Below the pieces are notes generated by a model that ran no database searches, was not told the DNA's origin, and worked only from the letters and a program-made list of their open reading frames with translations. From a virus: a stretch of 64,000 nucleotides of DNA. The stretch is taken from IMG/VR virus record IMGVR_UViG_3300046660_000488, positions 124,001-188,000 of that record; one strand, given 5' to 3'. The position numbers and the translations under genes are program-made. Of this stretch, positions 26,069 through 33,474 are shown piece by piece. Within the stretch, counting starts at the first letter, position 1; each line of letters begins with the position of its first letter.

Positions 26069-26266
26069 AGTGGAGGAAGACTAAGACGACAACGAAATGC
26101 GAAGCACGAACCTCGAAATACGAAGAACGACATGCCTTGAGCCCGGTAACGAAGAACGATAGTCTCCCGAAGGAAACAGGGGGTTGTTTGCCGGGTAACG
26201 AGGCTGGTGCTTTTACGGAGTCATGCGCTCGTAAGCGAATGACAATGCCTTAATCTATCCTCCACT
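26069..26266. ncRNA. putative structured RNA
   Basis: A 266-base gap without a gene. Its ends pair perfectly over 9 bp: AGTGGAGGA (26069-26077) with TCCTCCACT (26258-26266). Inside, CCCGG near 26142 can pair with CCGGG near 26191, and GTCAT-G-CGCT-CGTA-AGCG-A-ATGAC (26220-26243) is a strong hairpin. The GGTAACG motif recurs. The strand is uncertain. It does not match RNase P, tmRNA or 6S RNA as far as I can see. Confidence 0.5.
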
Positions 26267-26293
26267 CACGCCGCCCGTCCGAAGACAGGCGTG
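26267..26293. terminator. hairpin, CACGCC stem
   Basis: CACGCC pairs with GGCGTG, with an inner GTC-CGAA-GAC stem. It sits between the putative RNA and the end of the minus-strand gene at 26305 and may be a terminator or a further domain of the RNA. Confidence 0.45.
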
Positions 26294-26304
26294 TCCTCGC
26301 TCCC

Positions 26305-26895
26305 CTAGAGCAGCGAGTATTTCTCCACCAAGGCCGCGACGAACGCCGGGATGACAATCCGGGTCGAGCCGTTGATGATTTCGATCTGGTCGGCGATGGC
26401 CACTTTCTGGCGCCGAATGTCGTTCAGCGACTTGGCGGTGGCCTCGGCCGTCGCTTCGTCCACCAGTGCGACCGACAGAGACTCCGGCGCGCGGCTGTAG
26501 CGATCCGTCGCGGGCTGCGAGGCGCGCTTTTCAGCGGCCTCCAGTTGGCGGACGATGATCTTCACGTCCTGCGCGGTGACGTCCTTGCCAATCGTGCCGT
26601 AGATGGTCTCCATCTTGCGGAGCGATTCGGACTGACGCAGCAGGTCCGGAATACCGGCGCGCTCGTTGGCCTCGCCACGGGCGTTGTGCAGGGTGTTGAT
26701 GGCCTCGACCAGCGCAAGCTTTTCAGTCTGCGACTCGATCATCTTGGCTTGCGCGTCGGCCAGCGCAGCCTTCACGGACGCTTCGTCCTTGTCGTCGTAG
26801 ATCGACAGGGTGGCGCTGGTGGTGATCTGAACTTCGGCGGCCTTCCGCTCAAGAAGCTTCTCGATCTGGTACGCCTTGCGAAGGGTCACTTCCAT
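26305..26895 (-). CDS. coiled-coil protein
   Basis: A 196-residue protein starting MEVTLRKAYQIEKLL. Most of it is charged helix with heptads (about 1-90 and 120-180). The function is unknown; scaffold or assembly roles are possible. The start at 26895 is preferred over further-upstream in-frame codons, which would run into the region of the divergent late promoter. Confidence 0.7.
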   Translation of the reverse strand: MEVTLRKAYQIEKLLERKAAEVQITTSATLSIYDDKDEASVKAALADAQAKMIESQTEKLALVEAINTLHNARGEANERAGIPDLLRQSESLRKMETIYGTIGKDVTAQDVKIIVRQLEAAEKRASQPATDRYSRAPESLSVALVDEATAEATAKSLNDIRRQKVAIADQIEIINGSTRIVIPAFVAALVEKYSLL

Positions 26896-26990
26896 TTTCG
26901 TTCTCGTTTCTCTGATTTCACCCAACCTACCACCCCCGCCCGCGCATCGCAATATTCTCGTGCACGATAAGTGGGGTGTTTATGCCTCCG

Positions 26991-26996
26991 TAAATA
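26991..26996 (+). promoter_or_regulatory. T4-like late promoter
   Basis: CGTAAATAC, 33 bases before the ATG at 27029, with a GGAGGAA ribosome site at 27017-27023. Confidence 0.6.
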
Positions 26997-27028
26997 CTTT
27001 TAGACCCACTATTATCGGAGGAACACTA

Positions 27029-27511
27029 ATGGGCCAGAAATCATACAAGGGTGGAACGGACGTCCCGTTCAAAGCCAATGACTTCAAAGTATACTTTTCC
27101 GTCAAGCAAGGAAGCCGTGTCACAAGAAATGTCATGGATGCCAAGATGGACTTTCTACACCGGAAACTCTACCTGACTATCCGCCAACCGATGTCCGAAA
27201 CCTTCTTCTTCGACTTGATGGAATCTATTCGGATGTCTGCCCCGACCGTCGTTATGGTCGATGCGAACGGAGCACCTGTGCTCGGCTATGAACTGGCCGA
27301 AGCTCGGGTTTCGCACCACACCATGACGTTGGACTATTCGGACAACGACTGGCTGGTGCACATCCTACATTACGACTTCGAGAACATCGTCGTCACGGAT
27401 GGCAAACCTCTCTCGCAGGGTGACATGGAACTGACTGAAGGCTACCTGTCACCGCAACAAGCTTGTGAAGCGGTTATGGCTGCTCAGGCTAATCAGGCTC
27501 AAGCCAGTTGA
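27029..27511 (+). CDS. probable virion protein
   Basis: A 160-residue protein behind a late promoter and a strong ribosome site. It is beta-rich in the middle and has a helical Gln/Ala-rich C-terminus. It is not recognised, but late expression suggests a structural role. Confidence 0.65.
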   Translation: MGQKSYKGGTDVPFKANDFKVYFSVKQGSRVTRNVMDAKMDFLHRKLYLTIRQPMSETFFFDLMESIRMSAPTVVMVDANGAPVLGYELAEARVSHHTMTLDYSDNDWLVHILHYDFENIVVTDGKPLSQGDMELTEGYLSPQQACEAVMAAQANQAQAS

Positions 27512-27752
27512 TGTAATTATAGGCGTCGTTCTTGTATGCTTTCCAGCAGAAGAACGGCGCCACCCATACCAGCATCAGAACCCACGTGTGCGGATCATGT
27601 CGATGCTCGGGATAGAATACGAACATGGCGGTGGCGAAACCGGCCATCAGCATGAACATCCACGACATCGAGCCGTAGAAAAACAGGTACTTGCGCGCCG
27701 CCGCTGCATACCGGCAGTCGCGCTCGTAGACGTCGTAGAGACTGTTACCCAT
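27489..27752 (-). CDS. small membrane protein
   Basis: An 87-residue protein with two transmembrane helices (about residues 25-47 and 56-72). It overlaps the end of the plus-strand gene and the start of its minus-strand operon partner. Function unknown. Confidence 0.65.
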   Translation of the reverse strand: MGNSLYDVYERDCRYAAAARKYLFFYGSMSWMFMLMAGFATAMFVFYPEHRHDPHTWVLMLVWVAPFFCWKAYKNDAYNYINWLEPD

Positions 27753-28056
27753 CGAGTGCTCCTGACAACCTGATCAAGGTCAGTTCCGAAATGAAGCGCT
27801 GGCGATCACCGCGAACTTGCGGCCGACCCTCGCGGTCATAGAACACAAACCAGTCCGGAGACAGAACGCTGTACCCGGTGGAGTGTCCATCGAGATTTTC
27901 GGAGTACCAGTGATCCAAGTCGATCTCACACACCGTGGCCCGGACGTGCTCGGTTGTCCCCACGTATTGCTCCGTCGTCGTGTATCCACGGCCGACCTCA
28001 CCCATGTGATCCACCAACCGCCGGACCATCGTCATTTCGTCGCGACGGATGAACAT
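27745..28056 (-). CDS. hypothetical protein
   Basis: A 103-residue acidic protein with many aromatic residues (DHWYSENLDG, DWFVFYDREG). It overlaps the membrane protein gene by 8 bases. It is not recognised. Confidence 0.65.
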   Translation of the reverse strand: MFIRRDEMTMVRRLVDHMGEVGRGYTTTEQYVGTTEHVRATVCEIDLDHWYSENLDGHSTGYSVLSPDWFVFYDREGRPQVRGDRQRFISELTLIRLSGALDG

Positions 28057-28084
28057 CGCGCACGTTGATCACCATCGAAAAATC

Positions 28085-28113
28085 TTGTCAATTGGTTTAC
28101 GACTTGATACGAT
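28085..28113 (+). promoter_or_regulatory. sigma70-like promoter, leaderless
   Basis: TTGTCA, a 17-base spacer and TACGAT. The A of the ATG at 28120 is 7 bases after the -10, with no ribosome site between. Confidence 0.65.
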
Positions 28114-28119
28114 TCCAGC

Positions 28120-28857
28120 ATGCGGATTATCTCGCCCTTCCAAGATTATTACGACGGCGTCCAGCAGCACGGCTACGACGACCGGTCGTTGGTCTATGAT
28201 CGTCGCACCGTCGAGCACCAGATCGAGCGCGGCCACAAGCACAAGCCCAAGCCGCCTTTCCTCGGCGACGACGTCCTGCCGCCGTTCCACTGGGAGCGGC
28301 CGAACATCGAGTACGTGCGCGCTAATTCGCGCGGCTGGCGCGACGCGCCCAGTCGGGCCATGCTCTATTTCTGTGGCAAGGCCTACCCGTTCTGGATCGC
28401 GATGGACCACCGTCGCTACAACGACTATCCGCGCGTCGAGAGCAAGAAGGTTTATTCGTTCGAAGCCGAGTTCAACGACTTGGTGCAGGACAAGGCCTCG
28501 TCTTGGTGGTGGGACGACCGCTTCAAAATCTCGCAGGCCAAGCATGTGGACTGGCTGGCCAAGCACACCGGGATCGAGATCGACCCGGCCATCCACTTCA
28601 AGTACAAGTCGCCGATCCTGCTCTACCTCGAAAGCGAGAATGAGCCGGTGCTGATCGTCAATCCCTGCCTGAAGGATTACGCGATCCAGAAGGTGATCGA
28701 CCCCTACAGCGCGTTCCAAGAGATCGACATGTTCCTTGGCGGCGTTCTGGGTTCCATCGAAAAAGACGGCCCACCCATGACCGACGTGCAGAAGGTGTCT
28801 TCGCACGGCATGGACCCCAAGTGGAGCTTCCGCAAGAAATCGGAGTCGAAAAAGTGA
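28120..28857 (+). CDS. hypothetical protein
   Basis: A 245-residue protein, aromatic-rich (SSWWWDDRF, RAMLYFCGKAYPFW), expressed from a leaderless early-type promoter. I do not recognise the family. It overlaps the next gene by GTGA. Confidence 0.75.
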   Translation: MRIISPFQDYYDGVQQHGYDDRSLVYDRRTVEHQIERGHKHKPKPPFLGDDVLPPFHWERPNIEYVRANSRGWRDAPSRAMLYFCGKAYPFWIAMDHRRYNDYPRVESKKVYSFEAEFNDLVQDKASSWWWDDRFKISQAKHVDWLAKHTGIEIDPAIHFKYKSPILLYLESENEPVLIVNPCLKDYAIQKVIDPYSAFQEIDMFLGGVLGSIEKDGPPMTDVQKVSSHGMDPKWSFRKKSESKK

Positions 28858-29243
28858 GCCAAGCTGTCGCCTACTATGCCTTCGGCATCAACCTGAATGT
28901 CGGGGTGTTCGACGACGAGCGCTTCGAGCCCATCGTCGCCTATCTGGCCAACAACTGCTTTCTGGAGAAGCGCTACAGCGGCAACGGCTACGACGCCCGC
29001 TGGCTCGGCATCGAACTGAAGTCCTTCGACGAAGCCAACGATTTCCCGGTCACCAACCTGACCTTCCAGCGCTCGGCGCTGGGCGAGCAGGTTGCCGATT
29101 TCATGACCAAGCGCCGGGTGGCGCTTGAGTACATTCAGAACGAGTTTTCGGATGGGTTCGCACCGGCCGAAGACGTGGCCGAGTTCGTGCAGATCGTCGA
29201 GGGCATGGAGCCCTCGTTCTTCATCACTTGGGGTTCGTCTTGA
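28854..29243 (+). CDS. hypothetical protein
   Basis: A 129-residue protein starting at a GTG that overlaps the previous stop. It is an alpha/beta protein with no known motif. Its end overlaps the converging small gene by 20 bases. Confidence 0.7.
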   Translation: MSQAVAYYAFGINLNVGVFDDERFEPIVAYLANNCFLEKRYSGNGYDARWLGIELKSFDEANDFPVTNLTFQRSALGEQVADFMTKRRVALEYIQNEFSDGFAPAEDVAEFVQIVEGMEPSFFITWGSS

Positions 29244-29397
29244 ACCATCCGCCGCACGCCGCGCAGTTCTGTTGACGGCCGCCCTCCGGGGCGTCCTCTT
29301 CCCAATAGATGGCGTGCTTGCCGAAACGGCACAGGATAACGCGCTGGAACCACAGGTGGTTGATCGGCTCGCAGGGGATTTCGGTCGGTTCAGCCAT
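29224..29397 (-). CDS. 57-residue zinc-binding-like protein
   Basis: A short ORF with a perfect late leaderless promoter (TAAATA at 29403-29408, 5 bases, ATG). It contains four cysteines, including NCAACGGW near the C-terminus and single Cys residues at about 9 and 23, so a metal site is possible. Promoter geometry is the main evidence. Confidence 0.65.
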   Translation of the reverse strand: MAEPTEIPCEPINHLWFQRVILCRFGKHAIYWEEDAPEGGRQQNCAACGGWFKTNPK

Positions 29398-29412
29398 GAC
29401 AGTATTTAGACC

Positions 29413-29853
29413 TCAGCCCCAGAACATCTTCACGAGGGTCATGTCGTAGCGAAAACGGTCCTCGTCGCCATCGACGCGATACGACGTCCAGTATTTCTGC
29501 TCGGCGAGAAATCGACCGTCGTTGGACACCATCGACCAGCTTCGGTCGAACCCGTGGAACGTCAATCTCTTGAGCAAAACGTGCGATTCTCTCGACGGGT
29601 TCGTATACGTTCGACCGCCGTCAGGCTCGCTCGATATGCTTTTACGCCATGCCAACCGACTTATGCGTTTCTTCTTGAAAGGCGTGCGATTTGACTCATT
29701 ACGCAGGATGATCTTGAAGCTGGCACGCTCGATAACGCGCTCTTCAAAAGCATAAGCATCGGCTGTGCAGGTCAGCAATTTCTGTTCACTTTCGCGATAG
29801 CCTTGGGCCAAACTCTCGATGAGGTCTTTGCTGATTTCAACCCGGTGACCCAT
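29413..29853 (-). CDS. hypothetical protein
   Basis: A 146-residue protein starting MGHRVEISKDLI, overlapping the end of the upstream gene by 17 bases. The middle is basic (NRTPFKKKRISRLAWRK). It is not recognised. Confidence 0.65.
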   Translation of the reverse strand: MGHRVEISKDLIESLAQGYRESEQKLLTCTADAYAFEERVIERASFKIILRNESNRTPFKKKRISRLAWRKSISSEPDGGRTYTNPSRESHVLLKRLTFHGFDRSWSMVSNDGRFLAEQKYWTSYRVDGDEDRFRYDMTLVKMFWG

Positions 29854-30193
29854 GGAACTCGCCGTATTTCTGGTAAACCAGACGGTACATCGAATTCCAC
29901 ATGATGACCAGCATTTCCTGCGTGTTGTCATTGGCCATCAGGCGCTTGCGGGCGATCTCCCGCTCGGCGAACGGCATTTCGATCATGTGCTCGCTGATGA
30001 AAGTCGCCATGGTCTCGCGGTCCATGACCTCGCCGAGAATGTCCTTGTCGATCTGCGGGTTGCTCTTCGACATTTCTTCGGGGATGCCGAGCAGATTCCG
30101 CAGTTCATCCTCCCGCACCACCAGCACGTTAAGCTGATGGTTCAGGATGGCCATGTGCTTTGCAGCCTTCTCGGCAGTCCAGATTTTGTCCAT
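29837..30193 (-). CDS. hypothetical late protein
   Basis: A 118-residue helical protein. The start MDKIWTAEK is fixed by the best late promoter of the window, TATAAATA with 5 bases to the ATG. It is probably made late; the function is unknown. Confidence 0.7.
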   Translation of the reverse strand: MDKIWTAEKAAKHMAILNHQLNVLVVREDELRNLLGIPEEMSKSNPQIDKDILGEVMDRETMATFISEHMIEMPFAEREIARKRLMANDNTQEMLVIMWNSMYRLVYQKYGEFHGSPG

Positions 30194-30198
30194 GGCAG

Positions 30199-30206
30199 TA
30201 TTTATA
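30199..30206 (-). promoter_or_regulatory. consensus T4 late promoter, leaderless
   Basis: TATAAATA on the minus strand, identical to the T4 late consensus, with CTGCC between it and the ATG at 30193. Confidence 0.75.
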
Positions 30207-30228
30207 GCCCGCTTTATTATAGCCCGTC

Positions 30229-30420
30229 TTAAGTCGAGTGCGTGATGACGTTCTCGTTGCACTTCGGGCAGACGATGAAGTAGTAAGTATCCGTGCCGCC
30301 ACCGTAGTCAGTCTTGGTGTACGATTTCTCTTCGCTCTTGGTGTACTCCATGATGGAAGCACACTTGCGACAGGTAGCACGGTGAACATGCTTCGGGTCA
30401 GTGCCGACTATTTGCACCAC
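30229..30420 (-). CDS. small zinc-ribbon protein
   Basis: A 63-residue protein with two Cys pairs, CRKC (17-20) and CPKC (51-54), which form a zinc ribbon. Such mini-ribbons in phages bind nucleic acid or RNA polymerase. It overlaps the upstream gene by 13 bases. Confidence 0.7.
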   Translation of the reverse strand: MVQIVGTDPKHVHRATCRKCASIMEYTKSEEKSYTKTDYGGGTDTYYFIVCPKCNENVITHST

Positions 30421-30653
30421 GGGAACACCTCGACTTTCGTGTCATTGGTTTCTTGGATACCGATGTAGATGTTCTCGTAGAACACGTGGTCGATCCCGTT
30501 GTCGTTCATCCGCTTCTGGAATTCACGCAGGTGTTTCTCAGCAGAGGCGCGCGACAGGTTTCCAACGCCGATATAGAAAACGCGCGTAGCTCGCGGTCCG
30601 ATGACCTTGACGGTCCCGTCCTCACCGACCACGACGCTAGATGCCTTGCTCAT
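30408..30653 (-). CDS. hypothetical protein
   Basis: An 81-residue protein. The ATG at 30653 is preferred over the TTG at 30671 because GGAGAAAGGG precedes it. A promoter TTGACC lies about 40 bases upstream. No motif is recognised. Confidence 0.65.
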   Translation of the reverse strand: MSKASSVVVGEDGTVKVIGPRATRVFYIGVGNLSRASAEKHLREFQKRMNDNGIDHVFYENIYIGIQETNDTKVEVFPWCK

Positions 30654-30713
30654 CGAATGCCCTTTCTCCAAGGGTCATTGTCGCCCAGCCGCAGAATTTA
30701 GGTCAACTTTCGT

Positions 30714-30980
30714 TTACCATTCCCGCAGTTTCATCGTCAGGAACTGGGCGAGTTCTTTGACCGTCTCTTCCGTGAACGGCTCGTAGTCGTCGAGGCTCAT
30801 GGTCCCCAAGCCGTAGGACGATTTGCAGCGCGTCAGGTTGTAGGAATATGACCCTTCCGGCGCGTTCACGCCGAAGTAATCGCTCAGCCAGTCGGCGATG
30901 TCGTCGGTGTCGAACCGCAGAGCGGCTGTCACCTTGTGAAGCTCTGGCTGACCGTCGAAGGAGTCCGGAGCGTCTGTCAT
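30714..30980 (-). CDS. hypothetical protein
   Basis: An 88-residue acidic protein starting MTDAPDSFDG, coupled by TGATG to the dCMP deaminase gene. It is not recognised. Confidence 0.65.
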   Translation of the reverse strand: MTDAPDSFDGQPELHKVTAALRFDTDDIADWLSDYFGVNAPEGSYSYNLTRCKSSYGLGTMSLDDYEPFTEETVKELAQFLTMKLREW

Positions 30981-31513
30981 CACATGATCCTGTCGAGAAT
31001 GCGATCCACTGCCCGGCGCCAGAACGGCTTGCCGCGCTTCAGGGGATGGTCGATGCGGGCCGGGGTCTCACCGGCCACGAAACGGACGCGGACCTTGGCC
31101 TCGCGCAGCATCTTCTGGGTGACCTTGAACTCGTCGGAGTAGGTGATGTCGTCCCAGTTGGGCTCGACCGTCACGACCTCACAGATGCCCGCCTGAATGA
31201 TGCCGCGAGCACAATGCGCGCACGGGTACATGGACTGGTAGATGCGACAGCCCAGCGTCGAGTTGCCGGAGGCCGCCGCGTTGAACAGAGCGTTGCGCTC
31301 GGCATGCTCCGACCACAGGTACTTGTCCGGCCGATCATGGCGTTCGTCTATGTCGTCGCGGATGTTGCGGGGGAAACCGTTCCAGCCCATCGACACCGCG
31401 ACGTTGCGCGCGTCCACGATTACCGCGCCGACGTGTCGGCTCCGGTCCTTGCTCCATGACGCGACCAGTCGCGACATAGACATCCAACGATCATCCCACC
31501 CACGCTTGCTCAT
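30980..31513 (-). CDS. dCMP/cytidine deaminase family protein
   Basis: A 177-residue protein. The zinc site is SEHAERNA (His and catalytic Glu, about 68-75) and YPCAHCARGI (PCxxC, about 95-104). This is the deoxycytidylate deaminase arrangement, giving dUMP for dTTP synthesis, as in T4 and many large phages. A late-type TAAATA lies 26 bases upstream (31539-31544). Confidence 0.88.
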   Translation of the reverse strand: MSKRGWDDRWMSMSRLVASWSKDRSRHVGAVIVDARNVAVSMGWNGFPRNIRDDIDERHDRPDKYLWSEHAERNALFNAAASGNSTLGCRIYQSMYPCAHCARGIIQAGICEVVTVEPNWDDITYSDEFKVTQKMLREAKVRVRFVAGETPARIDHPLKRGKPFWRRAVDRILDRIM

Positions 31514-31560
31514 AAACTGCCTACAGAACGCTTTTCAGTATTTAGGTGGGTGGGACAGGA

Positions 31561-31902
31561 TCAGGGTAGTTCGTCGTCTTCGCGCCGCGCCCGCTTGAAA
31601 AACTGTTGGCGAATGCGTTTCTGTTGCGCTAACCGCTCTTTGGATTGCGCTTTGTTGTAGAGTTCGTCGTTGTTGGTGGCCACCGTGATAATCGTTCGTT
31701 GGTGCGGACAGTAACAAATCCGCATTTCACTTTCGCCGATATTGACTGTGGTCCAAACTGAAGTTCGTGTGTTTTTGTAGAAGAAATCCCGTGCTTGAAA
31801 TGTCTTAAACTGTTCTTCGATTTTGCTCAGAACGTCCGGCGTCAGTTCAAATCCAAACCTCTCGACCGCACGTTCTTTGGCATGCTTGCTTGCCTTGAAC
31901 AT
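31561..31902 (-). CDS. small basic protein, toxin-like
   Basis: A 113-residue protein starting MFKASKHAKERAVERFG with a basic C-terminus (FFKRARRED). The size and order of elements recall small RNase-type toxins, but no key residue confirms this. A 14-bp hairpin lies directly upstream. Confidence 0.6.
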   Translation of the reverse strand: MFKASKHAKERAVERFGFELTPDVLSKIEEQFKTFQARDFFYKNTRTSVWTTVNIGESEMRICYCPHQRTIITVATNNDELYNKAQSKERLAQQKRIRQQFFKRARREDDELP

Positions 31903-31911
31903 GGCACTCTC

Positions 31912-31943
31912 AATAGTAGACGCCCAATGGGGCATCTACTATT
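31912..31943. repeat. 14-bp inverted repeat
   Basis: AATAGTAGACGCCC and GGGCATCTACTATT pair over 14 bases with one wobble, around the loop AATG. It lies 10 bases upstream of the ATG at 31902 and could be a terminator for the upstream gene or a translation control. Confidence 0.6.
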
Positions 31944-31977
31944 GTGCACAGCGTGCAAATTCAGGTCGATATTTTCG

Positions 31978-32448
31978 TCAGTATCCAGTCATGAAATGAT
32001 GGAACTTGATTTCTTCTGGCTTGAATTTGAACGGCATTTCTTCATCGTATTCTTTGAACATGCTTTCCAGCGTGCCGAAGAGAGCCTGAATGCCGCGCAC
32101 GAGATCGTCGTACGGCGGGACTTTTTCAGCCTCGGCGTCGTCGTAGATGTGCATGGACGATCCCCACCCAAAGAACCATCGGTTCTTCCCGGCGTTTGGG
32201 TCCATGTTGGTCGCCATCCACGAACCCTCAACTTGGTTCTCAAGCTCGTGCAGATAGTCGTCCAAGCCTCCCATGTCGCGGTCATTGACGATGGTGTCTT
32301 TGACCGCCTTGCCGCATTTGGGGCAGAACGGCACGCCGATCCGCTCCGGATGCTCGCAGCTATGCTCGATGCGCTCCGTCACCGGATAATGTTCGTCGAA
32401 ATCGATAACGACGCCGATCCCGGCGTTCGAGTACCACGAGGTTCCCAT
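31978..32448 (-). CDS. zinc-finger protein, paralogue of 32992 gene
   Basis: A 156-residue protein. HPERIGVPFCPKCGKAV (about 34-50) with an upstream Cys forms a metal site. The same HPERxGxxFCPxCGKxV pattern occurs in the gene two places upstream. The opening AGIGVVI strand is also shared. The function is unknown. Confidence 0.7.
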   Translation of the reverse strand: MGTSWYSNAGIGVVIDFDEHYPVTERIEHSCEHPERIGVPFCPKCGKAVKDTIVNDRDMGGLDDYLHELENQVEGSWMATNMDPNAGKNRWFFGWGSSMHIYDDAEAEKVPPYDDLVRGIQALFGTLESMFKEYDEEMPFKFKPEEIKFHHFMTGY

Positions 32449-32449
32449 A

Positions 32450-32992
32450 TCAAGCAGCCTTCTTCCACGGCGGGTCGAACATGTAGGTTTCGAGCCTCGC
32501 GCCGCGCGGTTTCCAAATGTTGAGCTTCGGATGGCCGAGCAGGCGATCCGCGAGCAAATCGAAATCAGCCTTCTGCATGTCGAAGCGGAAGACGTTGTTG
32601 TGGTAAATTTCCCAGCGATAGTGCTCAAGGATGGCGATGTCCAAGTTGATGGACACCAGATAGTCTTCGAACCGTGTGAGCGGCCCGCAGATGCCTTCTT
32701 CGTGTTCGTTGAGCGGGTATGAGATCGTCACGACCTCTTCGTCAATGATCTCGGCGTCGGTGTCCCATTCGCACACCGGCACGATCTTGTGTCGGCGACG
32801 GACAAGGTCGCGGTCGAAGACCAACAAAGCGCCGCCGTGGCGCCAGCCGGTCTGCTTGGCGAAGAACGTCGAGGTGTTGGCGCTCCGCGACGTCGAGAAA
32901 TACGGAGCGCCGTGGTTGTTGTTCACCTGCCCGGCGAGCATCATCATCAACACGCGGTCGATGGATGTTCCATGGAACAGGGGCGTGAACAT
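32450..32992 (-). CDS. ADP-ribosyltransferase-fold protein
   Basis: A 180-residue protein beginning LFHGTS, then APYFSTSRS about 25 residues later, an arrangement typical of phage ART-fold proteins (HG[TS]...SxS/TRS). The usual catalytic Glu cannot be identified with certainty. It may modify host proteins or nucleic acids with NAD. It lies between the two zinc-finger paralogues. Confidence 0.55.
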   Translation of the reverse strand: MFTPLFHGTSIDRVLMMMLAGQVNNNHGAPYFSTSRSANTSTFFAKQTGWRHGGALLVFDRDLVRRRHKIVPVCEWDTDAEIIDEEVVTISYPLNEHEEGICGPLTRFEDYLVSINLDIAILEHYRWEIYHNNVFRFDMQKADFDLLADRLLGHPKLNIWKPRGARLETYMFDPPWKKAA

Positions 32993-33462
32993 CAGCAGGA
33001 GACGTGCAGGCCGACGACGAAACCCACGTCGGTTTCCGGATCGAAAATCTGCTCGATGGTGTCTTCAGGCAGGTTCATCTTGGCGATGGCCTTCGTCAGG
33101 TCAGCGTGAATCGTCACCTTGAGTTCATCGAGAGTGGGCACTTCGCTGATCGGAATCACCTCGTACTCACCGTTGTCCGATCTCATCGACTCATAGTAGC
33201 CGATGAAAAACCCGGTCTGTTCCTCGCCCTCGTATAGGTCGCTGGTGCTGAGGCTGGTCAGGCCTTCCAAGGTTTCAAGGAAGGCCTTGGGCTTAACCGC
33301 TGGCTTGTCCTTGGTCTCGACCTTCTTGCCGCACTCAGGGCAGAATTTCAAACCAAGGCGTTCCGGGTGTTTGCACGACGGTTTCTCGACCGTGCCGAAG
33401 TCGATCTCACCCGCGCGGATGACGATGCCGATCCCGGCGAAGGCGGTGTAGCTGCAACTCAT
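32992..33462 (-). CDS. zinc-finger protein, paralogue of 31978 gene
   Basis: A 156-residue protein with AGIGIVIR at its start and HPERLGLKFCPECGKKV at about 32-48. It matches the 31978 product in length and metal site, so one arose from the other by duplication. Confidence 0.7.
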   Translation of the reverse strand: MSCSYTAFAGIGIVIRAGEIDFGTVEKPSCKHPERLGLKFCPECGKKVETKDKPAVKPKAFLETLEGLTSLSTSDLYEGEEQTGFFIGYYESMRSDNGEYEVIPISEVPTLDELKVTIHADLTKAIAKMNLPEDTIEQIFDPETDVGFVVGLHVSC

Positions 33463-33474
33463 GGCGACGCTCGC

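Noticed and set aside
26069-26266. RN​ase P or 6S RNA
   Set aside because: The conserved core boxes of RNase P RNA are not found and the open-complex-like bubble of 6S is not evident.
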